From NCBI GenBank assembly GCA_019753235.1, contig JAIELF010000039.1:1-51507 (forward strand): a stretch of DNA of 51,507 nucleotides. The letters are read 5' to 3'. Source of the stretch: a bacterium. GTDB lineage: Bacteria > Planctomycetota > Planctomycetia > Kolteriales > Kolteriaceae. Numbering within the stretch: the first letter of the stretch is position 1; the number at the start of each line of letters is the position of its first letter. Both the position numbers and the translations under genes were made by a program. The notes beneath the pieces were generated by a model. It was given only the letters and a program-made list of their open reading frames with translations. It had not been told where the DNA came from and searched no databases. Below, in pieces: positions 1-8,758 of the stretch.

Positions 1-21
1 TCCGACGCGTGTGGTGTATGC

Positions 22-828
22 CTAGACGATGCCGATAAAGTGATCGATGTGTCGTTGCGAGACGCCGCATCCCGATGGGATACCGCATGTCGAACTGTTG
101 GAACTCGTCACAAAGGGATAGCTGCCATGATCGACATCCAGGAGCGTCCCCTGGGCTCCTTCAAAGAGGATGTTCTTCTTCTTTTCAATGGCATGCTGCA
201 GAAACCAGAATGTGTCCCCGACATAGGGTCGCAATCGCTTTGCATAGAGGTCGTACTCTTGCGCGATGGTCTCGGCATCGAAAACCACAGGGTCTTCGGA
301 GAACGCACGGATGAGTTGATTCTTGCGTGGGACGATCAACGCGAGTCGTTCGCGAAGCTTCGCCGGGTCCAAAAGATCATGCATTCGAATGCTGTAGAGC
401 CGATTGACTTTGTCTGCATAACAGGGGCCGATGCCGCGCCCGGTGGTGCCGATCTTTCGGCTGCCGGCCGAGCTTTCGTTGAGTCGTTCCTCTTCGATGT
501 GGTAAGGGAAGATCACGTGGGCGCGGTCGCTGATAAGAAGTCGGCCTTCAATCTTGAGACCTCGGCTGACGAGTTCATCGATCTCGGCAAGGAGTTTTTG
601 AGGATAGATGACCGTGCCGTTACCGATGACACATTGCAATCCGGGCCAGGCGATTCCCGAGGGAATCAACGAGAGCTTGTAGACTTCCTTTCCCACCATC
701 ACGGTATGGCCCGCATTGGCCCCGCCGTTGTAGCGAACGACGATGTCGTGTTCGCGTGTGAGGAGATCGACCACCTTTCCTTTGGCTTCGTCACCCCATT
801 GAAGTCCGACAACGCAACTTGAGACCAT
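22..828 (-). CDS. purA: Adenylosuccinate synthase, 3' part missing, interrupted by an amber codon
   Basis: Joins IMP and aspartate using GTP in the committed step of AMP synthesis in the cytoplasm. The N-terminal GTP-binding signature GLQWGDEAKGK, the GTTGRGIGPCYADK segment and the FEGAQGTLLDVDHG segment are all clear. The start at 828 (MVSSCVVG) is preferred over an upstream codon because conserved sequence begins there and AAGGA lies upstream. The frame meets TAG at 22-24 after HFIGIV, yet positions 21-1 continue in the same frame as AYTTRVG, which is the expected PurA sequence. So the usual Lys codon (AAG) appears as TAG, and the remainder of the roughly 430-residue protein lies beyond the window. 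This may be a base error, a real nonsense mutation or readthrough. It lies 84 bases downstream of carA on the same strand. Confidence 0.9.
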   Translation of the reverse strand: MVSSCVVGLQWGDEAKGKVVDLLTREHDIVVRYNGGANAGHTVMVGKEVYKLSLIPSGIAWPGLQCVIGNGTVIYPQKLLAEIDELVSRGLKIEGRLLISDRAHVIFPYHIEEERLNESSAGSRKIGTTGRGIGPCYADKVNRLYSIRMHDLLDPAKLRERLALIVPRKNQLIRAFSEDPVVFDAETIAQEYDLYAKRLRPYVGDTFWFLQHAIEKKKNILFEGAQGTLLDVDHGSYPFVTSSNSSTCGIPSGCGVSQRHIDHFIGIV

Positions 829-911
829 CAGTCCAGATCCTTGATTCGTTGATTCTTCCCAGAAATCCAAGCAGGTCGCCGGCCTGCCCCCGGCAATCGT
901 TCGCGCGATCG

Positions 912-2042
912 TTAGCGGACCGGGTGCTTGTCCATCATCTCGACAAAGTCACCAAAGAGGTATTGGCTATCGTGCGGGCCGGCACTTGCCTCGGGATGGT
1001 ACTGCACGGAAAAGACGGGCAGATCTCGATGGCGAAGCCCCTCCAGCGTCTGATCGTTCAGGTTGATATGAGTAGGCACGACCGCATCGGGGAGCGTCGC
1101 CGGGTCCACGGCAAAGCCATGATTCTGAGTCGTGATTTCCACCCGTCCGGTGAGCTGATTCAAGACTGGTTGATTGGCGCCGCGGTGGCCGAACTTCAGC
1201 TTGAAGGTTTTCCCTCCCAGCGCTTGCCCGATGAGTTGATGCCCTAAGCAAATCCCAAAGATCGGGACTTTGCCGAGCATCTGCTGGATGGAATCGATGG
1301 CATACGTGAGCGGTTCGGGGTCGCCGGGACCATTCGAGATGAATACTCCGTCCGGCCGATGGGCCATGATCTCGGCCGCGGGTGTCGAACCGGGGACGAC
1401 GGTCACTTTGCAACCGGTTTCTGCCAGACATCGAGCGATGTTCCACTTCATGCCAAAATCCATCGCGACGACATGCTTCGCGTGAGAGGAAGTTTGGATC
1501 CCCTGCAGGAATCGCCATTCGTCGGCATTGCATTCGGACCATGATCGAGTCTCGGTCGGCATCACTTCGCGAGCGACATCACGGCCAACGAGTCCCGGGG
1601 AGGCTTTCGCCTTGGCGACCAGGCTGTCATCGTCGAGATCGGTGGTCGAGAGGATCCCCTTCATGGCTCCTTGGCTGCGGGTGGCCAGGACGATCGCGCG
1701 GGTATCAACTCCTTGCAAGCCGATGATGCCATGCTCGGCCAGGAAGTCCTCGAGCTTTTGCGTGTGCCGATAGTTGCTGACGATGCGGGAGAGTTCTCGA
1801 CAAACAAATCCGGAAAGCCAAGGTTTGGCCGATTCTGCATCGTCGGCGTTGATGCCGTAGTTGCCGATCAGCGGATAGGTCATCGTGACGATCTGGCCGT
1901 AATAAGAGGGATCGGTGAGGATCTCTTGATAGCCTGTCATTGACGTGTTGAAACAGACTTCGCCGTCCCGCTGGCCGGTGGCGCCGAAAGCGGTTCCGGT
2001 GAAGACCAGACCATTTTCGAGGGCCAGTTTCGCGATTGCCAT
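912..2042 (-). CDS. carA: Carbamoyl-phosphate synthase small (glutaminase) subunit
   Basis: Hydrolyses glutamine and passes ammonia to the large subunit CarB to make carbamoyl phosphate for pyrimidine and arginine synthesis. The 376-residue length fits the family. The N-terminal CPSase small-chain domain is seen in FNTSMTGYQEILTDPSY and YGINADDAES. The C-terminal class I glutamine amidotransferase domain has the nucleophile in GICLGHQLIGQ and the His/Glu pair in QYHPEASAGPHDS. I chose the ATG at 2042 (MAIAKLAL) because the residues upstream of it are Gly/Arg-rich and unconserved. carB is not adjacent. A 216-base gap separates it from the permease gene upstream, so it probably has its own promoter and may be co-transcribed with purA. 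Confidence 0.93.
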   Translation of the reverse strand: MAIAKLALENGLVFTGTAFGATGQRDGEVCFNTSMTGYQEILTDPSYYGQIVTMTYPLIGNYGINADDAESAKPWLSGFVCRELSRIVSNYRHTQKLEDFLAEHGIIGLQGVDTRAIVLATRSQGAMKGILSTTDLDDDSLVAKAKASPGLVGRDVAREVMPTETRSWSECNADEWRFLQGIQTSSHAKHVVAMDFGMKWNIARCLAETGCKVTVVPGSTPAAEIMAHRPDGVFISNGPGDPEPLTYAIDSIQQMLGKVPIFGICLGHQLIGQALGGKTFKLKFGHRGANQPVLNQLTGRVEITTQNHGFAVDPATLPDAVVPTHINLNDQTLEGLRHRDLPVFSVQYHPEASAGPHDSQYLFGDFVEMMDKHPVR

Positions 2043-2258
2043 TCGCCCGTTCACCCCTCCGACAGCTTTTCCACCGCGCAGCCCCAAGGCGGGCGCAGCC
2101 TAAAACCGGCCTGATCAGCAGGCGGCCCGATCAGCAGGCTTGGTACCGCGAGACAGTCTACAGATGGGGGACCGGTTCGGGTAGCATCGACTTTAAGAGC
2201 GGGCTTTCCGGCTGGAAACGACGGGATTCCTGCCGTTCCCCGAAGGTCGCCAGGAGAA
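2043..2258. repeat. Intergenic spacer with a short tandem direct repeat
   Basis: The spacer between carA and the LptF/LptG-type gene contains GATCAGCAGGC twice, at 2113-2123 and 2129-2139, 16 bases apart start to start. A small inverted repeat, TTTCC/GGAAA, lies near 2208-2220 close to the end of the permease gene. No T-run follows, so it is at best a weak terminator. The upstream elements of carA should lie here, but I cannot point to a convincing promoter. Confidence 0.3.
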
Positions 2259-3350
2259 TCAAGTTCCGATCCGGGGGAAGAGGGCCATCGCAATGGGGCC
2301 GAAGGTCAGAAGCGGCACCCAGGCGGCCAGCATCGCGTCGATGTAACCATGAGAGGCAAAATAACTCGCCATCGATCCTGTCACGAAGAATGCTCCGCAG
2401 AGAGCCATCGCGACAGCAATTCCCGCGAAAACGTTCTTTCGCTCCCATTGCAGCACAAAAGGTAATCCGATGAGCACCAGCAGAAAATGAAGGGCCGGGT
2501 CCATTAGCCGACTATGGACCAAAACGCGAACATCCTGCGGATCCTTGATCTCTTCCCGCTGCAATAGTTTTACGAGCTCGGTCGTGCTCGCGAAGCTTTT
2601 CCAATTGGGTCGGCGAATCATGTCATCGAAGGAGACGTTGGTCCGGACATAAAGTTTTCCATCGGGAAGTTGCCGAAGCTTGCCTCGCGCCATGCTAGTA
2701 TCGACGGGGGCATCGCCATCGACGAGCAGCCAGCCAGGCTCGCCCGTCTCGGGATCGGGTGTGTTGTAAGCCCGGATGCAGTGGACCTCTTGCAGGATAC
2801 CCGTCACTTCCACCGGGAATGTGACATTCACGTTCTCGAGCCGTTTATCCTCACGAAAAGCATGGTCGGCTCGAAAAAGAACTTGATCCTTATCGATGCA
2901 CATCGTCGGCAACAAAACATGGTCGGCCTCAATGTCTTCGTGCAAACGTTGAAGGACTTCTGAGTAGCGAGGGAGGATCCATTCTCGATTGACGATCCCT
3001 AGACCGATGACGACCAGGGTCCCGGCCAAGATCGGCATCAACGCCCGCTTGGTCGGAATGCCCGCCGCTAAGAGAGCGACGACCTCGTTGTGGCGGTGCA
3101 GGTTCGCCAGAGTGGTCATGGCCGCGATCATGGTGATGACCGGGGAGAGCCGGGCGAAATACTCGAACGAATGCAGGAAGTAAAACTTCGCGACCCGACG
3201 GATAAAGACGAAGCTGCCAGCATGATCTTCGAAGAACTCGTCGGCGTTGGCAAACAGATCGATGATGACATAAAGCCCGACCAAGCTGACAAAGCAAATG
3301 ACATACGCCATGACAAAGCTCATGAACAAATGCCGGTCCATGATCTTCAT
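2259..3350 (-). CDS. LptF/LptG-family permease (YjgP/YjgQ)
   Basis: Inner-membrane permease of the type that, with LptB, extracts lipopolysaccharide from the membrane and passes it to the Lpt bridge. The 363 residues match the family length. A transmembrane segment lies near residues 10-30 and two more near 60-80 and 105-125. A soluble periplasmic beta-jellyroll-like stretch follows (about 130-270). Three C-terminal helices begin at MDPALHFLLVLIGLPFVLQ. The cytoplasmic segment around LHRHNEVVALLAAGI is typical of LptF/G. I cannot separate LptF from LptG by sequence alone, and no partner or lptB is adjacent. It is divergent from the MORN lipoprotein gene across about 250 bases. Family membership is firm; the lipid exported is inferred. 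Confidence 0.85.
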   Translation of the reverse strand: MKIMDRHLFMSFVMAYVICFVSLVGLYVIIDLFANADEFFEDHAGSFVFIRRVAKFYFLHSFEYFARLSPVITMIAAMTTLANLHRHNEVVALLAAGIPTKRALMPILAGTLVVIGLGIVNREWILPRYSEVLQRLHEDIEADHVLLPTMCIDKDQVLFRADHAFREDKRLENVNVTFPVEVTGILQEVHCIRAYNTPDPETGEPGWLLVDGDAPVDTSMARGKLRQLPDGKLYVRTNVSFDDMIRRPNWKSFASTTELVKLLQREEIKDPQDVRVLVHSRLMDPALHFLLVLIGLPFVLQWERKNVFAGIAVAMALCGAFFVTGSMASYFASHGYIDAMLAAWVPLLTFGPIAMALFPRIGT

Positions 3351-3601
3351 CGAGCCTATTCCCCCCTTGGCTTGGCCGAACTTTCTCGGGCCCCTTGGTC
3401 ATAAAGGAGGCCCACGAACCAGACAAGTAGAGTTGTTGGTCGGCGGTCGGCTCGGGATTTCGAATTTACGGGCAGAATGGGCCGCGGAAAAGGAACTTAG
3501 ACGCCTGACCGATCCCCCCTGGTGAGCCTCTCAAAGTGGTTTTGTGGTGTAGACTTAAGGCAGAAACTCTCCCCGAGGCCTGTCGCTCATTTGGGATGTG
3601 C

Positions 3602-4636
3602 ATGATGAATCCGAGAATCCAAATCATCGAGATCGGCCTCTTTTGCGGCCTACTGGTCGGCTGCTCGCGCGATGTCGACGGTGTGGTGACGCAGAAAAGT
3701 CGCGACGGAGCCCGAAGGGCCGAGGCGACTTTCAAGGAAGGAAAGGTCGACGGCAAGGTCGCTTTCTTTCACCCTGGGGGCAAGATTCTTCGGTATGAAG
3801 GGGAGGTTCAGCAGGGCGAACCCGTCGGCGTCTGGAAGTATTACTTCCCCACCGGCAAACCCGAGCGAGAAGTCACCTACGCCGCCGGCAAACTCGAGGG
3901 CCCGGCCCGATCTTGGCACGAAAACGCTCAAATCGCCATCGAGCAGCGATTCCGCGCGGACCAACTCGAGGGACTTCGCCGAGAATACAACGAAAAGGGA
4001 AAGTTGATTGCCGAGGAAAACTATCGCGAGGGACAACTCGACGGGCCGGCCAAGTACTTTCACTCCGACGGATCGCTTGAAAGCCAAGGCCAGCATCGCG
4101 CGGGAATGCGGTTCGGGGAATGGACCATCTTCCATCCCAATGGCCAACTCGCCAGCAAAGGGAACTGGACCGAGCAAGGGCAAGAGGGCGTCTGGAGCAA
4201 CTGGTTCGATCAAGGGCAGAAATCAAGCGTCGCCACTTGGCGAGCCGGCGAACTGCATGGTCTCTGGCAATCGTGGTATCGGCAAGGCCAACTCGAGGAG
4301 GAAGGAAACTACATCGAAGGAAAAGCCGACGGCCTCTGGAAACGGTGGTACGAGAATGGAAACCCCTGGGACGAATACACCTTTGTCGGCGGCGTCCAGG
4401 AGGGCCCTTACAAACGCTGGCTCAAGTCGGGCATGCTTGCCGAGGAAGGAACCTATCGTGCCGGCGAAATGGAGGGCGTGACGACGACCTACTTCGAAGA
4501 TGGCAGCAAAGCGATCGCCCACTTTGCCCAGGGCAAATTGAACGGCACGCGCGAGACCATCGACGCCACGGGCAAGCTTCTTTCTCGCGAAGAGTACCGC
4601 GCCGGCGAAATCGCCAACTCGGATCCGCAACACTGA
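3602..4636 (+). CDS. MORN-type repeat lipoprotein (YwqK-like)
   Basis: Probable exported lipoprotein. A short basic start is followed by a hydrophobic stretch and a lipobox LLVGC with Cys near residue 21. The remainder is about a dozen repeats of roughly 23 residues with the pattern G-x-x-x-G-x-W/Y-x-x-x-Y/W-x-x-G-x, for example GVWKYYFPTGK, GLWQSWYRQGQ and GLWKRWYENGN. This matches the MORN variant found in YwqK-like proteins, which form beta-hairpin arrays thought to act as binding or scaffold surfaces. In-frame ATGs at 3596, 3602 and 3605 are all possible; those at 3602/3605 sit best before the signal peptide. The role is unknown. The name 'YwqK antitoxin' used for relatives is not supported here, since no toxin gene is adjacent. 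Confidence 0.75.
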   Translation: MMNPRIQIIEIGLFCGLLVGCSRDVDGVVTQKSRDGARRAEATFKEGKVDGKVAFFHPGGKILRYEGEVQQGEPVGVWKYYFPTGKPEREVTYAAGKLEGPARSWHENAQIAIEQRFRADQLEGLRREYNEKGKLIAEENYREGQLDGPAKYFHSDGSLESQGQHRAGMRFGEWTIFHPNGQLASKGNWTEQGQEGVWSNWFDQGQKSSVATWRAGELHGLWQSWYRQGQLEEEGNYIEGKADGLWKRWYENGNPWDEYTFVGGVQEGPYKRWLKSGMLAEEGTYRAGEMEGVTTTYFEDGSKAIAHFAQGKLNGTRETIDATGKLLSREEYRAGEIANSDPQH

Positions 4637-4694
4637 TCATGCCGCGGACCATTCCGATGACACTCCCACTTTACCGGGATCCGCTGGTTATCGG

Positions 4695-5984
4695 CTACCG
4701 CTGAAAAATGGGGACGTAGTCTCGCTTCACTTCGCCGGTATAGATTTGTCGCGGCCGACCGATTCGTCGACCCGGCTGCGAAAGCATCTCTTTCCAATGA
4801 GCAATCCAGCCCGGTAGCCGACCAAGTGCGAACATCACGGTGAACATATTGACCGGGATGCCGAGCGCTCGGTAGATCACGCCGCTGTAGAAATCGACGT
4901 TGGGATAAAGCTTTCGCTCGACGAAGTAAGGATCGTTGAGAGCGACCTCTTCAAGCTTTTTGGCGATATCGAGCATGGGGTCTGCCTTCTTGAGCTTCGC
5001 CAACACTCGGTCGCAATACTTTCGAATGATCGCCGCTCGCGGATCGTAATTCTTGTAGACGCGGTGGCCAAAACCCATCAAACGGAACTCGGTCGATTTG
5101 TCCTTGGCCATGGAGACATACTTGTCGACGTTGCCGCCATCCTCGTGAATCTTTTTCAGCATTTCGACGACGGCTTCATTGGCGCCGCCGTGCAACGGGC
5201 CCCACAGGGCACAGATACCCGCTGATAGCGATGCGTACAAGTTGGTCTCGGCACTTCCGACCAAGCGAACGGTCGACGTGCTGCAGTTCTGCTCGTGGTC
5301 GGCATGCAGGATGAAAAGAACATCGAGCGCTGCCGCCTTATCCGCATCGACTTCGTACTCTTCGACCGGCAACGCGAACATCATGTTCAGCAAGTTCTGC
5401 GAATAGCTGAGATTGTTCTTCGGGAAGACGTAAGGCTGGCCCATCAGTTTCTTGTAGCTAAAGGCGGCAATCGTCGGAAGCTTCGCCAGCATCCGGATGA
5501 TCGTCATGTCGATCTCGTCTTGCCGATGAACGTCGATCGTCTCGGGATAGAAGCTGGACAGCGACCCCGCCATGGCCGAGAGAATTGCCATCGGATGGAC
5601 CGTTGCCGGGTACGCGTCAATGACCCGCCGCATGTCCTCGTGGATCATGGTGTGATGGGTCAACTTGTGCGTGAAATCCTTCAGTTCGGTCTCGGTCGGC
5701 AAGTTGCCGTAGATCAGCAGATAAGCAACTTCGATGAACGAAGCATTCTCGGCCAATTGTTCGATCGGGATGCCGCGATAGCGAAGGATCCCTCGTTCAC
5801 CGTCGATGAAGGTGATTTCGCTTTTGGTCGCGCCGGTATTGCCGTAACCCGGGTCGAGCGTGACCAGCCCGGTCTTATCCCGGAGCTTGCCGATATCGAC
5901 CCCTTTCTCCCCTTCCGTCCCGACAACCACTTCCAGATCAGTGGTGGACCCGTTGTACGAAAGCTTTGCTACCTCACTGGGCAT
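4695..5984 (-). CDS. gltA: Citrate synthase (type II, GltA-like)
   Basis: Condenses acetyl-CoA and oxaloacetate to citrate at the entry of the TCA cycle. About 429 residues from the ATG at 5984 (MPSEVAKLSYNG); a second ATG at 5999 is close to an AAAAGGA sequence and cannot be excluded. Conserved blocks include TFIDGERGILRYRGIPIEQL, the His-containing HADHEQNCSTSTVR, GPLHGGANEAV, GFGHRVYKNYDPRA and the C-terminal PVNMFTVMFALGRLPGW. These fit the longer hexameric GltA type rather than the short dimeric type. It ends at TAG, which shows that amber is an ordinary stop in this genome. It is convergent with the MORN gene (58-base gap) and divergent from the decarboxylase gene. Confidence 0.95.
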   Translation of the reverse strand: MPSEVAKLSYNGSTTDLEVVVGTEGEKGVDIGKLRDKTGLVTLDPGYGNTGATKSEITFIDGERGILRYRGIPIEQLAENASFIEVAYLLIYGNLPTETELKDFTHKLTHHTMIHEDMRRVIDAYPATVHPMAILSAMAGSLSSFYPETIDVHRQDEIDMTIIRMLAKLPTIAAFSYKKLMGQPYVFPKNNLSYSQNLLNMMFALPVEEYEVDADKAAALDVLFILHADHEQNCSTSTVRLVGSAETNLYASLSAGICALWGPLHGGANEAVVEMLKKIHEDGGNVDKYVSMAKDKSTEFRLMGFGHRVYKNYDPRAAIIRKYCDRVLAKLKKADPMLDIAKKLEEVALNDPYFVERKLYPNVDFYSGVIYRALGIPVNMFTVMFALGRLPGWIAHWKEMLSQPGRRIGRPRQIYTGEVKRDYVPIFQR

Positions 5985-6404
5985 CAGGAGAATCCCCATT
6001 CCTTTTGATGTTGGCAAATCAATCCGACCGCCGGAGGGTGGCCGGATCCCTTCCTCTCTACAGTATGCAATAGCATTTTGGGTGATCCCTTGCACGCATT
6101 GTTTCTTTGTTCCGCCACTGGTTCGACTCGGCGGAGGGGGATACCGGAGCTTTGACAGGGAAGATCCTCCCCATGGGGCCGGTCGCGGAGATCTTCTTTT
6201 CCACAAGTCGATGAAAATCGCGAGGCGGATCCTCTGCCTTCTCTGACGAGATTACCGCATCTTTTGCGAGACCCCCGCGTTACAAGAGACTTGGCTTGGT
6301 GTCGGCACCGAACGAAGAGCGGGTTAGAATTCGGTTAGGTGGACCGGTGCCGGCATCGCGCCCGATATCCACTTGGAAACGGTCGGGGCCGGTCGAGGGG
6401 GGGA
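5985..6404. other. Divergent intergenic region between citrate synthase and decarboxylase genes
   Basis: About 420 bases without a convincing gene. It must hold the promoters of both divergent genes. On the plus strand a sigma70-like pair is visible at 6302-6330. On the minus strand I find no clear pair. A TTGACA on the plus strand near 6153 lacks a matching -10 box. No riboswitch-like or tRNA structure was recognised. Confidence 0.4.
6302..6330 (+). promoter_or_regulatory. Candidate sigma70-like promoter for the decarboxylase gene
   Basis: TCGGCA (4 of 6 to consensus) at 6302-6307, a 17-base spacer, then TAGAAT (5 of 6) at 6325-6330. Transcription would begin near 6337, about 68 bases before the ATG at 6405. 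This is a consensus match by eye only. Confidence 0.35.
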
Positions 6405-8129
6405 ATGAACGTGGCCAAGTCTGCTGGAAAAATGAAACGGACCGATCGACCCGCCGCCATGCGAGCGAAGTCCGGCCGGAACAGATCGGCGCTCGTGCAT
6501 CCGACGATTTCGGACTACTTGATTCAGCGACTTCAGAGTTTGGGCCTGCGGACGGTCTTCGGCATTCCCGGGGATTACGTGTTGGGGTTCTATGCCGATC
6601 TAGAAGCGAGCCCCATCGACGTTGTGGGGACCACGCGTGAAGACTGCGCGGGATTCGCGGCCGATGCCTACGCGCGGGTGACGGGTCTGGGGTGTGTCTG
6701 TGTCACGTACTGTGTCGGCGGATTGAGCGTTGTGAATTCCGTCGCAGGCGCTTATGCGGAAAAATCACCCCTGCTCGTGATCACGGGAGCGCCGGGCCTC
6801 AATGAACGAGGCCGAAACGCGCTCTTGCATCACAAGGTTCGAGACTTCGATACCCAGCGACAAGTCTTCGACAAGATCACCGTTGCGAATACTGCTCTTG
6901 AAGACCCGCTGACGGCGTTCCGCGAAATCGACCGGGTCCTCGAAGCGGTGATTCGCTACCGCCGGCCAGGCTACATCGAGATCCCGCGCGACATGGCCAA
7001 GGTCCGCCCGACCCATCCGCATACGCCGACCGTGTCGCTCGTCACCAGCGATCCTTCCGAGTTGGACGAGGCGGTCGCCGAGAGCGTCAAGATGCTTTCG
7101 CAATGCGAGCGTCCCGTAATCATGGCGGGGGTCGAGATTCATCGGTTCGGCTTACAAAAGGAAGTGATCAAGCTGGCCGAGAAACATCACATTCCGATCT
7201 GCAGCACACTGCTAGGGAAGTCCGCCGTCAGTGAGGGGCATCCTCTTTATGTCGGCGTGTATGAAGGAGCGATGGGCCGGCGAGAAGTGACTGAGTTCGT
7301 CGAGAAATCTGATTGCATCCTCATGCTGGGGACGTTTCTGACCGACATCAACATGGGAATCTACACGGCCGACCTCGACCCCAGTCATTGCATCGTGGCG
7401 ACCAGCGAAGATCTTCGCATTCGGTACCATCATTATCATCAGGTTCAGCCAGGCGACTTTATCCGAGCTCTCGCGCGGCAAAAGTTCGCCTGTGGCAAAC
7501 GAGCGATTCCAAAGGCCCATCTTCGCGGGCCCGTCGATTTCGTCCCTCGCAAAGGGGCGAAAATGACAGTCAATCGTCTCTTCGAGAAGGTCAACACGAT
7601 CTTGACGGAAGAGATGATCGTCATCTGCGATGTTGGCGACTCGTTGTTCGGTGGGGCCGACCTGATCATGCATCGGCACACTGATTTCATCAGCCCGGCC
7701 TACTACACATCGATGGGCTTTGCCGTTCCCGCGGCCCTGGGGGCGCAGCTTGCCAGCCCTTCTCATCGGCCATTGGTTTTGGTCGGGGACGGGGCTTTTC
7801 AGATGACCGGCATGGAGCTATCCACCATTCATCGCCGGGGCCTGCACCCCATCGTGATCGTCCTCAACAATAAGGGATACACCACCGAGCGTTTCATCCT
7901 GGATGGCCCGTTCAACGATATCGGGAACTGGAACTATCACAAGGTGACCGAGCTCATCGGAGGAGGTTGGGGGTTTGAAGTCTTCAACGAAACCGATTTA
8001 GAAAAGGCGCTCGGAGCCGCCCTGGCCAACAAAGATAGCTTCAGCTTGATCAATGTTCATCTCGATCCGATGGACCGAAGCGAGGCCCTCGAACGATTGG
8101 CGCGTCGATTGGGCGAAAAAGTCGAGTGA
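6405..8129 (+). CDS. Thiamine-diphosphate 2-keto acid decarboxylase (pyruvate/indolepyruvate decarboxylase type)
   Basis: Non-oxidative decarboxylation of a 2-keto acid to the aldehyde, in the cytoplasm. All catalytic features of the pyruvate decarboxylase branch are visible: Asp in IPGDYVL (about residue 57), Glu in [11 protein letters not shown] (about 79), the His pair in [11 protein letters not shown] (about 142-143), the thiamine-diphosphate motif beginning GDGAFQ, and Glu in [10 protein letters not shown]. The segment [11 protein letters not shown] closely resembles decarboxylases rather than acetolactate synthases. The start at 6405 follows a GGGGG run. About 30 basic residues precede the first conserved helix, a longer N-terminus than usual. 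Substrate preference (pyruvate, indolepyruvate or phenylpyruvate) cannot be read from sequence. The next gene is convergent. Confidence 0.85.
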   Translation: MNVAKSAGKMKRTDRPAAMRAKSGRNRSALVHPTISDYLIQRLQSLGLRTVFGIPGDYVLGFYADLEASPIDVVGTTREDCAGFAADAYARVTGLGCVCVTYCVGGLSVVNSVAGAYAEKSPLLVITGAPGLNERGRNALLHHKVRDFDTQRQVFDKITVANTALEDPLTAFREIDRVLEAVIRYRRPGYIEIPRDMAKVRPTHPHTPTVSLVTSDPSELDEAVAESVKMLSQCERPVIMAGVEIHRFGLQKEVIKLAEKHHIPICSTLLGKSAVSEGHPLYVGVYEGAMGRREVTEFVEKSDCILMLGTFLTDINMGIYTADLDPSHCIVATSEDLRIRYHHYHQVQPGDFIRALARQKFACGKRAIPKAHLRGPVDFVPRKGAKMTVNRLFEKVNTILTEEMIVICDVGDSLFGGADLIMHRHTDFISPAYYTSMGFAVPAALGAQLASPSHRPLVLVGDGAFQMTGMELSTIHRRGLHPIVIVLNNKGYTTERFILDGPFNDIGNWNYHKVTELIGGGWGFEVFNETDLEKALGAALANKDSFSLINVHLDPMDRSEALERLARRLGEKVE

Positions 8130-8151
8130 CGCCTTCTCCAACATCCGATGC

Positions 8152-8754
8152 TTAGCCGCCGTCGGGGCGACCGATGGGGAAGATCTCCCCCAGGCTCGCA
8201 TACAGCGATCCCCCGAGCCGAGCCACGGGATCGAGTTTCATCGGATCGGGAAGCGAGTCCGTCAAGATGCTGTCATCGAGATGAAAATGGATCACTTCCC
8301 CCAGCACGAGATCGACCGGGTTCGGTGCGGGGTCCACGATCGAATGAAGTCGGCATTCCATTCGAATCGGTGATTCCGCAACGCCGGGCGCCTGAATCGC
8401 CAATGAATCAATGGGGGTCAAGCCCGCAAGTTGAAACTCGTCGATCTCCGGGCCGACTTCTGCACTGGTCGCGACCATCCGATCCGCGAGAGATCGCGTG
8501 CAAATATTGACAACGAACTCGCCTGTTTCGCGAATATTGCGCGCGGTGTCTTTCGAGCTTCCGTGTCGATGGCCGACGGAGACCGCCAGCATCGGGGGCT
8601 TCGAGCCGACTCCCATGAAGAATGAAAATGGTGCCAAATTCGCCACGCCGTCGGCGCTTCGCGTCGAGACCCACGCGACGGGCCGAGGAACGATACAAGA
8701 GATGAGTAGGCCGTACGCCTCACGCATCGAGACAGAGTCTGCCGGGATTTCCAT
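8152..8754 (-). CDS. Flavin reductase-like, FMN-binding split-barrel protein
   Basis: Member of the flavin reductase-like family, whose members bind FMN and reduce free flavin or act as small oxidoreductases. About 200 residues, the normal family length. Typical features are ISCIVPRPVAWVSTR, the ANLAPFSFFMGV segment, SVGHRHGSSKDTARNI, EFVVNICT and the mid-protein SPIRMECRLHSIV. The ATG at 8754 lies 4 bases after the TAA of the gene upstream, so it is very likely the last gene of the operon beginning at 11533. Whether it serves a flavin-dependent partner here is unknown; none is adjacent. It ends 22 bases from the decarboxylase gene, convergent. Confidence 0.82.
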   Translation of the reverse strand: MEIPADSVSMREAYGLLISCIVPRPVAWVSTRSADGVANLAPFSFFMGVGSKPPMLAVSVGHRHGSSKDTARNIRETGEFVVNICTRSLADRMVATSAEVGPEIDEFQLAGLTPIDSLAIQAPGVAESPIRMECRLHSIVDPAPNPVDLVLGEVIHFHLDDSILTDSLPDPMKLDPVARLGGSLYASLGEIFPIGRPDGG

Positions 8755-8758
8755 TCTG

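Noticed and set aside
1..24. Genome-wide amber recoding as an explanation for the purA stop
   Set aside because: Several intact genes in the window terminate at TAG at exactly the expected family ends.
3602..4636. Toxin-antitoxin role for the YwqK-like protein
   Set aside because: It is a lipoprotein with MORN-type repeats and has no adjacent toxin gene; the family label is not evidence of function.
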